From NCBI GenBank assembly GCA_020161855.1, contig JAIUNJ010000005.1, positions 1 through 64,000 of the forward strand: DNA of 64,000 bases, written 5' to 3'. The stretch comes from Pseudomonadota bacterium. GTDB taxonomy: Bacteria; Pseudomonadota; Alphaproteobacteria; Rhizobiales; Aestuariivirgaceae. The notes beneath the pieces were generated by a model that worked only from the letters and a program-made list of their open reading frames with translations, was not told the DNA's origin and ran no database searches. Position numbers and translations under genes: made by a program. Of this stretch, positions 27,268 to 35,545 are shown one piece after another. Within the stretch, counting starts at the first letter, position 1. Each line of letters begins with the position of its first letter.

Positions 27268-27933
27268 TTAAGCCGAAACTGCGCAGGCGTCCCGTAACGC
27301 CTTGATTTCCTTGGCATGATTGCCCTTGAAGATGGCGGAACCGGCAACCAGCACATTGGCCCCGGCCCTGACCGCAAGCGGTGCTGTCTCGGTGGTAATG
27401 CCGCCATCGACCTCAATATCGATGTCGCGTCCGCCAACCAGCGCCTTGGCCTGTGTGATTTTTTCCAGCGTGGCGCGGATGAAGCTCTGGCCACCGAAAC
27501 CCGGATTGACCGTCATGATGAGAATGAGGTCGAGCCGGTCGATCACATGGGACAGCACCGAAACCGGTGTCGCCGGATTGAGCGCCACGCCCACCTTCTT
27601 GCCGAGGCCCTTGATGGCCTGCAGCGAACGGTCGAGATGGGCGCCAGCCTCGGCATGCACGGTAATGAGATCGGCACCGGCGGCGGCGAACTGCGGCAGA
27701 TAGGGATCCGCCGGGGAAATCATCAGATGAACATCGAAGGGTAGTTTGGTGTGCGGCCGCAACGAAGTCATGACAGGAAAGGCAAAGGAGATATTGGGCA
27801 CGAAGTGCCCATCCATGACGTCGATGTGCACCCAGTCCGCGCCACCGCTTTCAATGGCTTTCACTTCATCGCCCAGTCTGGCGAAGTCGGCGGCAAGGAT
27901 GGACGGAGCAATGCGGAGCGGGCGTTGTGTCAT
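27268..27933 (-). CDS. rpe: Ribulose-phosphate 3-epimerase
   Basis: A 221-residue TIM barrel interconverting ribulose-5-phosphate and xylulose-5-phosphate. The barrel motifs are RIAPSILAADFARLG, the metal-binding HIDVMDGHFVPNISF, DVHLMI, VMTVNPGFGGQSFI (here IMTVNPGFGGQSFI) and EVDGGIT. Length is standard. It links to gap (next gene upstream, separated by a terminator) and to the xylose genes further right through xylulose-5-phosphate. Confidence 0.96.
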   Translation of the reverse strand: MTQRPLRIAPSILAADFARLGDEVKAIESGGADWVHIDVMDGHFVPNISFAFPVMTSLRPHTKLPFDVHLMISPADPYLPQFAAAGADLITVHAEAGAHLDRSLQAIKGLGKKVGVALNPATPVSVLSHVIDRLDLILIMTVNPGFGGQSFIRATLEKITQAKALVGGRDIDIEVDGGITTETAPLAVRAGANVLVAGSAIFKGNHAKEIKALRDACAVSA

Positions 27934-27961
27934 GGCTCGCCGCTATATCAGCCCGGCTTAC

Positions 27962-27989
27962 AAAAAAACACCCCGGCGAACCGGGGTGT
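27962..27989 (-). terminator. Rho-independent terminator of gap
   Basis: On the minus strand a 9-bp stem ACACCCCGG/CCGGGGTGT with a TTCG tetraloop is followed by seven T. It begins 26 bases after the gap stop. Confidence 0.95.
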
Positions 27990-28015
27990 GGATCACTGCA
28001 GGGATGCAATCGGGA

Positions 28016-29029
28016 TCAGGCGATCAGCTTGCCGAAAAGTGCTGCCGTGTCGCCCATGCGGTTCGAGAAGCCCCATTCATTGTCGTACCAGGAGAGGACG
28101 CGGACGAAGTTGCCTTCCAGCACCTTGGTCTGGTCCATGTGGAACGTCGATGAATTGGCGTTGTGGTTGAAGTCGATCGAGACGTTGGGATCGTTGGTGT
28201 AGCCGAGGATACCCTTCAGCTTGCCGTCGGCCGCTGTCTTGATCGCCTCGTTGACCTCTTCGAGCGACGTCTTGCGCTTGGCCACGAACTTGAAATCGAC
28301 AACCGAGACATTCGGCACCGGCACGCGGATCGAGGTGCCGTCGAGCTTGCCCTTGAGGTCGGGGATGACAAGGCCGATGGCCTTGGCCGCACCCGTCGAG
28401 GTCGGGATCATGGACATGGCTGCCGCGCGGGCGCGGTAGAGATCCTTGTGCATGGTGTCGAGCGTCGGCTGGTCGCCCGTGTAGGCGTGAATGGTGGTCA
28501 TGAAGCCGTGGTCGATGCCAATGGCGTCATGCAGCACCTTGGCCACTGGCGCCAGGCAGTTGGTGGTGCAGGAGGCATTGGAGATGACCATGTGCTCCTT
28601 CTTCAGGCCTTCGTGGTTCACGCCGTAGACCACGGTGTAGTCGGCGCCGTCAGCGGGAGCCGAGACGATAACACGCTTGGCGCCGGCCGTCAGATGGGCC
28701 GAAGCCTTGTCCTTGGCGGTGAAAATGCCGGTGCATTCAAGCGCGATGTCGATGCCCAGATCCTTCCAGGGCAGCTGGCTCGGATCCTTGATGGCGGTCA
28801 CCTTGAAAGTGTCCGTGCCGATCGAGATCGAGTCGCCCTTGGTGGTGACGGCATGGGGGAAGCGGCCGTGGACCGAGTCATAGCGCAGCAGGTGGGCATT
28901 GGTTTCGACCGGGCCCAGATCGTTGATTGCCACGACGTCGATGTCCTTGCGCCCGGACTCATAAATGGCGCGGACAATGTTGCGGCCGATGCGGCCAAAT
29001 CCGTTGATGGCAACGCGTACCTTGGACAT
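28016..29029 (-). CDS. gap: Glyceraldehyde-3-phosphate dehydrogenase, type I
   Basis: A 337-residue GAPDH with the NAD-binding start [17 protein letters not shown], the catalytic cysteine in [13 protein letters not shown] (near residue 155), HAYTGDQ and [11 protein letters not shown], and the [12 protein letters not shown] end. A central glycolytic enzyme. The ATG at 29029 has GGAGG five bases upstream. Followed by a strong terminator. I see no sign of the second gap-type gene or of pgk, which in many Rhizobiales lies beside it. Confidence 0.97.
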   Translation of the reverse strand: MSKVRVAINGFGRIGRNIVRAIYESGRKDIDVVAINDLGPVETNAHLLRYDSVHGRFPHAVTTKGDSISIGTDTFKVTAIKDPSQLPWKDLGIDIALECTGIFTAKDKASAHLTAGAKRVIVSAPADGADYTVVYGVNHEGLKKEHMVISNASCTTNCLAPVAKVLHDAIGIDHGFMTTIHAYTGDQPTLDTMHKDLYRARAAAMSMIPTSTGAAKAIGLVIPDLKGKLDGTSIRVPVPNVSVVDFKFVAKRKTSLEEVNEAIKTAADGKLKGILGYTNDPNVSIDFNHNANSSTFHMDQTKVLEGNFVRVLSWYDNEWGFSNRMGDTAALFGKLIA

Positions 29030-29346
29030 GCGAACCTCCAGATCTCTCAATGTCGGTCAGGAATGGCGGCTCTTATAGACGTTCCTGTGACACGCGAAAG
29101 GACAAAGTAGGTGCGCCCCTCATCCGGTGAGGAAACCCCATCGCACTTCCCGGCCACTCAGGCAGAACCCGGAATTCTGCGATATTTCAGCTGCTTGAAA
29201 AGGGGCCCTACAGACGGCGGCTGTTGCCGCAAACTGCCATCCGCCGGTGCGAAGCCGGCCCAGCTCGTGGTGATTCCGCTGGTAGTCTGGCTCGGCGTGA
29301 GGCGCCTGCGCCGCCGCATCAACGGGGCGGCGCAGGCACAATCAGT
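29030..29346. other. Intergenic region between gap and the sugar operon end
   Basis: 317 bases. Near the left end is the gap promoter area (a TATAAG at about 29072 on the minus strand is a weak candidate). At the right is a 12-bp hairpin. A 79-codon frame on the plus strand overlaps the hairpin and has no ribosome site, so I do not count it as a gene. Confidence 0.45.
29304..29337 (-). terminator. Hairpin after the sugar operon, possible terminator
   Basis: A perfect 12-bp GC-rich stem (29304-29315 with 29326-29337, 10-base loop) lies 9 bases after the stop of the Gfo/Idh gene. No U-run follows on the minus strand, so it may need Rho or serve as a 3' protector. Confidence 0.45.
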
Positions 29347-30516
29347 CTAGAGCTTCGTCCACTTGCCATTGTTGCGGGAGGACTTCACGCAGGCTTCGAT
29401 GAAGGCCATGCCCTCGATGCCATCGGCAATGCCGGGGAATGTCACCTCCCTGGCCAGTTTCTTGCCGGCGCGGGCGGCTTTGATGGCGCGGGCCACTTCC
29501 GTGTAGATATTGGCAAAGCCTTCCAGATAGCCTTCCGGATGGCCCGAGGGCACGCGGGTCACGCGGGCAGCCTCGGCATTGGCGCCAGCACCACCGCGGG
29601 TCAGGATGGTGCGCGGCTTGCCCAGTTCGTTGTAGCCCAGATAGTTGGGATTCTCCTGGGCCCAGTCGATGCCGCCCTTGGTGCCGAAGACACGGAGCGT
29701 CAGGCCATTTTCGTGACCGACCGCAATCTGGCTGGCCCAGAGCATGCCCTTGGCACCGCCCTTGTAGCGCAGCAGGACCGAGACGTTGTCATCGAGCTTG
29801 CGGCCCTTGACGAAGCTGGTGAGATCGGACGAGAGCGAGTCAATCTTGAGGCCCGTGACGAAACCCGCAAGCTGCTCGGCATGCGTGCCGATGTCGCCGA
29901 CGGCTCCGCCCGCACCCGACTGCTTAGGATCGGTGCGCCACGCCGCCTGCTTCTGCCCCGATTTTTCGAGGTCGGTTGCGAGCCAGCCCTGCACATACTC
30001 GACCTGAACGTAGCGTATCTCGCCCAGCATACCGCTCTTCACCATGTCGCGCGCCTGGCGGATCATCGGATAGCCAGAATAGTTGTGCGTGAGTGCGAAG
30101 ATCACCTTCGGGTGCTTTTTCAGAAGGGTCTCAAGCTGCTTTGCCTCCTTCAGATTGAAGGACAGCGGCTTGTCGCATATCACGTGGATCCCGGCTTCGA
30201 TGAAGGCCTTGCAGGCGGGGAAGTGAACGTGATTGGGCGTCACGATTGATACCGCCTCAATCCCGTCTGCCCGCCTGGCCTCGGCTTGCGCCATGGCCTT
30301 GAAGTCGGTGTAGACGCGATCCGCAGCAAGGCCCAGTTCCTTGCCGGAAGCCTTCGCCCGTTCAGGATTGGCCGAGAGCGCACCGGCGACGAACTCGTAT
30401 TCGTCATCCATGCGCGCTGCAAGCCGGTGCACGGCGCCGATGAAGGCGCCCTGCCCGCCACCCACCATGCCCAGGCGGATGCGCCCGGTCTTCTTCTCAC
30501 TTGTTCCGCTGACCAT
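29347..30516 (-). CDS. Gfo/Idh/MocA-family dehydrogenase
   Basis: A 389-residue oxidoreductase with the Rossmann start RLGMVGGGQGAFIGAVHR, the family lysine in VICDKPLSFN, and the C-terminal sheet with GGAVGDIGTHAEQL and GHPEGYLEGFANIY. Members oxidise or reduce sugars, inositols and sugar acids with NAD(P). GAGG lies ahead of the ATG. It follows the sugar epimerase gene by 11 bases and is last in the LacI-xylB-xylA-epimerase series; it probably works with the epimerase on one sugar or polyol, not necessarily xylose. Confidence 0.9.
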   Translation of the reverse strand: MVSGTSEKKTGRIRLGMVGGGQGAFIGAVHRLAARMDDEYEFVAGALSANPERAKASGKELGLAADRVYTDFKAMAQAEARRADGIEAVSIVTPNHVHFPACKAFIEAGIHVICDKPLSFNLKEAKQLETLLKKHPKVIFALTHNYSGYPMIRQARDMVKSGMLGEIRYVQVEYVQGWLATDLEKSGQKQAAWRTDPKQSGAGGAVGDIGTHAEQLAGFVTGLKIDSLSSDLTSFVKGRKLDDNVSVLLRYKGGAKGMLWASQIAVGHENGLTLRVFGTKGGIDWAQENPNYLGYNELGKPRTILTRGGAGANAEAARVTRVPSGHPEGYLEGFANIYTEVARAIKAARAGKKLAREVTFPGIADGIEGMAFIEACVKSSRNNGKWTKL

Positions 30517-30527
30517 TGCGTCCTCCC

Positions 30528-31583
30528 TCAGATGCCCAGCAGGCGCTTGATCTTGGCCTTGTCGGTCGCGCCCGCGGCGAAATCGTCAAAGGCCTTGGCC
30601 GTCACCTTGATCAAGTGGCTGTCGATGAAAGGGGCGCCTTCCTTTGCACCCTGTTCGGCATCCTTGAGGCAGCATTCCCATTCGAGCACGGCCCATGAAT
30701 CATAGTTATAGGCGGCCAGCTTCGAGAAGATCGCCCCGAAATCGACCTGGCCGTCGCCCAGCGAGCGGAAGCGGCCAGCGCGGTTCACCCAGGACTGGAA
30801 GCCGGAGTAGACACCCTGGCGGCCGTTCGGATTGAACTCGGCATCCTTCACGTGGAAGGCGCAGATGCGATCCTTGTAGATGTCGATGAAGTCGAGATAG
30901 TCGAGCTGCTGCAGCAGGAAGTGCGAGGGATCGTAGTTGATCTGGCAACGCTTGTGGCCCTTGAGACGCTCCAGGAACATCTCGAAGGTGACGCCGTCGA
31001 TCAGGTCCTCGCCCGGATGCAATTCATAGCCGACATCGACGCCGTTCTCGTCAAAGACATCGAGCAACGGCTTCCAGCGCCGCGCCAGTTCATCAAAGCC
31101 TTCCTCGATGAGGCCCGGCGCGCGCGGCGGCCAGGCGTAGAGGAAGGGCCAGCACAGCGCGCCGGAGAAGGTCACGTGGCTGTCGAGGCCGAGATTGTGC
31201 GAGGCCTTGGCGGCATATTTCACCTGCTGCTCGGCCCATTCGCGGCGGGCCTTGGCATTGCCATGCACTTCCTTGGGCGCAAAGGCGTCGAAGCCTTCGT
31301 CATAGGCCGGATGCACGGCCACAAGCTGCCCCTGAAGATGGGTCGAGAGCTCGGTGATCTCGACGCCGTTCTTCTTGGCGATGCCCTTCAACTCATCGCA
31401 ATAGGTCTTGGACTCGGCGGCCTTTTTCAGGTCCATCATGCGGCCATCCCATGAGGGAACCTGCACGCCCTTGTAGCCGAGCGAGCCGGCCCACTTGGTG
31501 ATCGAGTCGAATGAGTTGAAGGGTGCAGCGTCGCCCGCGAACTGCGCGAGGAATATCGCCGGTCCCTTGATGTTGGTTGCCAT
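30528..31583 (-). CDS. Sugar phosphate isomerase/epimerase (xylose isomerase-like TIM barrel)
   Basis: A 351-residue TIM-barrel protein of the AP-endonuclease family 2 fold (IolE/IolI-like). Visible parts: VPSWDGRMMDL, ELSTHLQGQLVA, NGVDVGYELHPGEDLIDG (metal-binding Glu), INYDPSHFLLQQLDYLDFI (Asp, His) and FHVKDAEF. The set of acidic and His residues fits a divalent-metal sugar epimerase. GGAGG is seven bases before the ATG. It sits between xylA and the Gfo/Idh gene; epimerase plus Gfo/Idh pairs often act together in inositol or unusual sugar use. Exact substrate unknown. Confidence 0.88.
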   Translation of the reverse strand: MATNIKGPAIFLAQFAGDAAPFNSFDSITKWAGSLGYKGVQVPSWDGRMMDLKKAAESKTYCDELKGIAKKNGVEITELSTHLQGQLVAVHPAYDEGFDAFAPKEVHGNAKARREWAEQQVKYAAKASHNLGLDSHVTFSGALCWPFLYAWPPRAPGLIEEGFDELARRWKPLLDVFDENGVDVGYELHPGEDLIDGVTFEMFLERLKGHKRCQINYDPSHFLLQQLDYLDFIDIYKDRICAFHVKDAEFNPNGRQGVYSGFQSWVNRAGRFRSLGDGQVDFGAIFSKLAAYNYDSWAVLEWECCLKDAEQGAKEGAPFIDSHLIKVTAKAFDDFAAGATDKAKIKRLLGI

Positions 31584-31601
31584 GTATGATCCTCCCGGGA
31601 T

Positions 31602-32912
31602 TTAGATGAAGCGATTGATGAGGTTTTCCAGGCGCTCCTGCCGCCCGGAATTCGGCTTTGGGTTGATGTTGTTTTTCTCAACCCGTGCCGCGATTTTCTC
31701 GAGGCTTTCCTTGCCGGCCAGCATGGCCTTGTTCTGCGGCTTGGTCCAGCCTGCGTAGCGCTCGTCGACCATGCCCTGGAAGGTGCCGTCCTCGATGATG
31801 GCGGCAGCGGCGAGCAATGCCCGGGCGCACGCATCCATGGAGCCGACATGGGCATGGAGCAGATCATCCGGATCCAGCGACTGGCGGCGGATCTTGGCAT
31901 CGAAGTTCATGCCACCCGTGGTGAAGCCACCGGCCCGGAGGATTTCCAGCACGGCCAGCGTCAGTTCCGGAACATTGACGATGAACTGATCCGTATCCCA
32001 GCCCGACTGATAGTCGCCGCGGTTGAGGTCGATCGAACCAAAGACGCCGAGCGCAGAGGCCAGCGCGATTTCATGCTCGAAGGTATGACCCGCAAGGATG
32101 GCATGGTTCTGCTCGATGTTCATCTTGACGTCCTTCTGGGCGCCGAGCGAGTTGATCAGCGAATAGATTGTCGCCACGTCGTAGTCATACTGGTGCTTGG
32201 TCGGCTCCTGCGGCTTCGGCTCGATGAGGATCGGCCCCTTGAAGCCGATCTTGTGCTTGTACTCGATGACCAGCGCGAGGAAGCGCTTGGCCTGTTCCAG
32301 CTCGCGGCCGATGTTGGTGTTGAGCAGCGTTTCATAGCCCTCGCGGCCACCCCACATGACGTAGTTGGCGCCGCCGAGGCCCTTGGTCACGTCAAGCGCG
32401 TGCTTCACCTGCGCGGCACACCAGGCGAAGACATCCGGATCCGGATTGCTGGCCGCACCCGCCATGAAGCGGCGGTGCGAGAACATGTTGGCCGTGCCCC
32501 AGAGCAGCTTCTTCTTCTGCTTCGCCATCTTCTTCTCGATGTAGTTGGCGATGGCCGTGACGTTGGCGTTGCTCTCCTTGAGGGTCGATCCTTCAGGGGC
32601 GATGTCGCGGTCATGGAAGGTGAAGAAGTCGATGCCGGTCAGGTCCATGGCGTCGAACATCACGTCGGCTTTCTGCCGGGCGGCGCCCATCTCGTCGGTC
32701 GTGTGATGCCAGGGGCGCAGGAAGGTGTCGCCGCCGAAGGGATCAGAGCCCGGCCAGCAGGTGGAATGCCACCAGCACATGGCGAAGCGCAGGTGCTCGC
32801 CCATGGTCTTGCCGAGCACCTTCTTCTTTTTGTCGTAGTAGCGGAAAGCCAGTTCCTTCTTTGACTTCGGGCCTTCGAACTTGGCGGGCTTCTTTGCGGT
32901 GAAGAATGTCAT
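31602..32912 (-). CDS. xylA: Xylose isomerase
   Basis: A 436-residue class II xylose isomerase making xylulose from xylose. Family signatures: [14 protein letters not shown], the catalytic histidine in [46 protein letters not shown] with metal ligands, [15 protein letters not shown], and [19 protein letters not shown]. Length matches E. coli XylA. Its ATG overlaps the xylB stop by 4 bases. Confidence 0.97.
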   Translation of the reverse strand: MTFFTAKKPAKFEGPKSKKELAFRYYDKKKKVLGKTMGEHLRFAMCWWHSTCWPGSDPFGGDTFLRPWHHTTDEMGAARQKADVMFDAMDLTGIDFFTFHDRDIAPEGSTLKESNANVTAIANYIEKKMAKQKKKLLWGTANMFSHRRFMAGAASNPDPDVFAWCAAQVKHALDVTKGLGGANYVMWGGREGYETLLNTNIGRELEQAKRFLALVIEYKHKIGFKGPILIEPKPQEPTKHQYDYDVATIYSLINSLGAQKDVKMNIEQNHAILAGHTFEHEIALASALGVFGSIDLNRGDYQSGWDTDQFIVNVPELTLAVLEILRAGGFTTGGMNFDAKIRRQSLDPDDLLHAHVGSMDACARALLAAAAIIEDGTFQGMVDERYAGWTKPQNKAMLAGKESLEKIAARVEKNNINPKPNSGRQERLENLINRFI

Positions 32913-34369
32913 GAGAACTTGATCTCCTTGATTGCGGGGTAAACCTGTGTGTAGCGCTGGAAGTGATCCTCGTAGGCAGCCTGCGCCGCCTTCTCGGGCT
33001 GGATGGTCTTGGCGATTTTCGGCTTGGTGAAGACGCTGCGGTAGTCGGCCTTGGTTGCTGCGACGAGGCCCATGCGGGCCGCGCCGAAGGCGCCGCCCAC
33101 ATCGCCTGCCGCCGGCAGGTCAATCGGCACACCGAGGACGGTGGCCATGATCCGCAGCCAAAGTTCTGACCGTGTTCCGCCACCGACCGCCATCAGACGG
33201 CTGATCCGTGTGCCACCGGCACGCAGGGCCTCAAGATTGTCGCGGAAGGCGAAGGCCACGGCATCGAGCACCGCATGGGTGAGAACCTTGCGGTCGGTCT
33301 CATGACCCAGCCTCAGCATAGCGCCCCGGATCTGCGCATCACCGACGGGTGAACGCTCACCGGAGAGATAGGGCAGGAAGAGCGCAGGCGCCGGGCCCTT
33401 GAGCTTGGGGCCCAGGGCCCTGGTGAGCTGCGGAGCCGGCTCCTTCAGCACGCCTGCCAGCCATTCCAGGCTTGCCGTGGCCGAGAGGATGACGCTCATC
33501 TGATGCCAGGTCTTGGGTGTGGCGTGACAGAAGGCATGGACCATGCGTTCGGCATTGGGGCTGAACCTGTCGTTGGAGACAAAGATCACACCCGACGTGC
33601 CGATCGAGACAAAGCCATCGCCATCGTTCACAGCACCGATGCCGCAAGCACTCGCGGCATTGTCGCCACCACCACCGGCGACGACCGGGCGCTTGGGCAT
33701 GCCCCAGGCCTTGGCGACGCTGGCCGTCAGGCGGCCCGTGTCATCGGTGCCTTCGAACAGGTCCGGCATCTGGTCGCGGCGCATGCCGGAAGCGGCCAGC
33801 AGCATGTCGGACCATTGGCGGTTGACGATGTCGAGCCAGTAGGTGCCTGAGGCATCCGACATGTCGGAGCCATAGGTTCCGGTCATGCGGAAGCGGATGT
33901 AGTCCTTGGGCAGCAGCGCCTTGCCGACCTTCTCGAAGATGCGCGGTTCGTGCTTCTTCACCCAGACCAGCTTCGGCGCGGTATAGCCTGCCAGCGGAAT
34001 GTTGCCGGAGAAGGCCACGGCGCGCGGCTCGCGCTCCATGATGTCCTTGCACTCGACGAAGGCGCGTGCGTCGTTCCACAGGATACAGGGCCGCAGCACC
34101 TTGCCATCCTTGTCAACCAGCGTGGCACCATGCTGCTGGCCAGAGAGGCCGATGCCTTCAACGGCGGCCACCGCTTTCGGCTTAGCCTTGCGCAGCATGG
34201 CCACGACCTTGCCTGCCGCCTTCCACCAGTCCTCCGGGTTCTGCTCGCTCCAGCCCGGATGGGGCCGCGACACCTTGAGCGGCGATGATGCGGTGGCAAT
34301 GATTTTCTGCCTGTCGTCGATCAGCACGCCCTTCACCGAGGACGTGCCGAAATCAAGCCCGAGATACAT
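32909..34369 (-). CDS. xylB: Xylulokinase
   Basis: A 486-residue FGGY kinase phosphorylating xylulose. The ATP-site start [28 protein letters not shown], the catalytic aspartate region [16 protein letters not shown], and the closing [19 protein letters not shown] are all present. With xylA just downstream and rpe nearby it feeds xylose into the pentose phosphate pathway. Starts 18 bases after the LacI regulator gene on the same strand. Confidence 0.96.
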   Translation of the reverse strand: MYLGLDFGTSSVKGVLIDDRQKIIATASSPLKVSRPHPGWSEQNPEDWWKAAGKVVAMLRKAKPKAVAAVEGIGLSGQQHGATLVDKDGKVLRPCILWNDARAFVECKDIMEREPRAVAFSGNIPLAGYTAPKLVWVKKHEPRIFEKVGKALLPKDYIRFRMTGTYGSDMSDASGTYWLDIVNRQWSDMLLAASGMRRDQMPDLFEGTDDTGRLTASVAKAWGMPKRPVVAGGGGDNAASACGIGAVNDGDGFVSIGTSGVIFVSNDRFSPNAERMVHAFCHATPKTWHQMSVILSATASLEWLAGVLKEPAPQLTRALGPKLKGPAPALFLPYLSGERSPVGDAQIRGAMLRLGHETDRKVLTHAVLDAVAFAFRDNLEALRAGGTRISRLMAVGGGTRSELWLRIMATVLGVPIDLPAAGDVGGAFGAARMGLVAATKADYRSVFTKPKIAKTIQPEKAAQAAYEDHFQRYTQVYPAIKEIKFS

Positions 34370-34387
34370 TGTTCCTCCCTTTCTTCC

Positions 34388-35431
34388 CTACGGAAGATTG
34401 TCTTTGACGAAGATATCGACCGAGATGCGTTCCTGCGCCGCGATGATTGCCGCCTTGTCGCAGCGCGCCATCAATACGCGCATGGCGGAGCGCGCCTCAT
34501 GGCCCGGATCCTGCGCGATCACCACATCAACGGCGCCATCAAGCAGCGCGTGGCGGGTGATCTCATTCAGCTCATGGGCCACAAAAACAATATCGCGGCT
34601 GCGGCCACTGGACTGCAGCGCCTCAATGATCCCTTCGGTGCCCGCGCCGATATTGTAAATGCCGACGAGATCGCCCTCACGGGCAATCATTCCGGCCGCA
34701 AGCTCCATGCTGCGTTCCGGATTGTCGCGCCCCTCCTGCACCGGCAGCAAGGAAAGGTCGCGATATTCAGCGGCAATCACCTGGGCGAAGCCGAAGTGCC
34801 GCTCGGCATGGTCGCGCAATGCAAGCGAACCGGCAATAATGCCGATCTTGCCCCTGCGCCCGCCCAGATAGCGGCCCAGCAGCGTGGCCGCGGTGCGGCC
34901 CGCCGCGGCATTCTCGATGCCAACGAAGTGGCTGCGCGCGGCGCCGGGCGCGTCAGAGACAAGCGTCACCACTTCCGCGCCATGGCTGGCGATATGCTGG
35001 ATCGCCTCCCGCACCCGGGGATGATCCAGGGCCACGAGCGCTACACCATCATACTTTCCCGAAACGCTCAGCAGGCTTGCCGAAAGAGCCTCGGGATCAA
35101 AAATATCCGTGTACAGAATATCTGCAGAGACGCGCTCACCGGCGAGATGACGGGCATGGGATTCAATCTCGGTGGCGAGATCGCGCATGAAGATGTTGCC
35201 GCCGCGCGGCAGCACAAAGCAGAAGCGATAGCTGCGCTGGCGGGCCAGCCGGGCGGCAAGCCTGTCCGGCTGGTAGTTCAGCGCGCGGATCGCTGCTTCG
35301 ACGCGCGCGGCATTGCGGGGCCGCACAGTGGCACGTGAATTGAGGACGCGGTCAACCGTGGCCACGCTGACGCCAGCGCGCTCCGCCACATCCTCAATCG
35401 TGACCCTGCCCATGAGGCGCGCTTGAATCAT
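34388..35431 (-). CDS. LacI-family transcriptional regulator of the sugar operon
   Basis: A 347-residue LacI-type repressor. The helix-turn-helix is VTIEDVAERAGVSVATVDRV with the hinge-side NSRATVRPRNAARVEAAI; the rest is a periplasmic-binding-like sugar domain (VSGKYDGVALVALDHPRV, GIIAGSLALRDHAERHFGF, GIYNIGAGTEGIIEAL). The ATG at 35431 is the longest; the ATG at 35413 (MGRVTIEDVA) fits most family members and is equally likely. It is the first gene of the xyl-type operon and probably controls itself and the four genes after it through the dyad upstream (inference). Ligand may be xylose or a derivative. Confidence 0.9.
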   Translation of the reverse strand: MIQARLMGRVTIEDVAERAGVSVATVDRVLNSRATVRPRNAARVEAAIRALNYQPDRLAARLARQRSYRFCFVLPRGGNIFMRDLATEIESHARHLAGERVSADILYTDIFDPEALSASLLSVSGKYDGVALVALDHPRVREAIQHIASHGAEVVTLVSDAPGAARSHFVGIENAAAGRTAATLLGRYLGGRRGKIGIIAGSLALRDHAERHFGFAQVIAAEYRDLSLLPVQEGRDNPERSMELAAGMIAREGDLVGIYNIGAGTEGIIEALQSSGRSRDIVFVAHELNEITRHALLDGAVDVVIAQDPGHEARSAMRVLMARCDKAAIIAAQERISVDIFVKDNLP

Positions 35432-35468
35432 GCGCCCGTCATTCTGTCAAGAACTGATAGGCGTATGT

Positions 35469-35494
35469 CAGTTTGTGCGATGCACACAAAACTG
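35469..35494. promoter_or_regulatory. Imperfect palindrome, candidate LacI-type operator
   Basis: Outer arms CAGTTT/AAACTG and inner arms TGTGC/GCACA surround the centre GAT; the right half carries two extra bases. It is 38 bases upstream of the LacI regulator start. Next to it, ATTTGCAG is repeated directly at 35498-35505 and 35508-35515. Binding is inferred from position and symmetry. Confidence 0.5.
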
Positions 35495-35545
35495 AGCATT
35501 TGCAGCAATTTGCAGACGACTTTGAGAATGTAGAACTGAAGGCGG

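Noticed and set aside
29111-29350. 79-codon frame between gap and the Gfo/Idh gene
   Set aside because: No ribosome site, no family likeness, and it overlaps the operon-end hairpin.
31848-32864. 338-codon frame on the plus strand
   Set aside because: Shadow of xylA, whose active-site motifs are complete on the minus strand.
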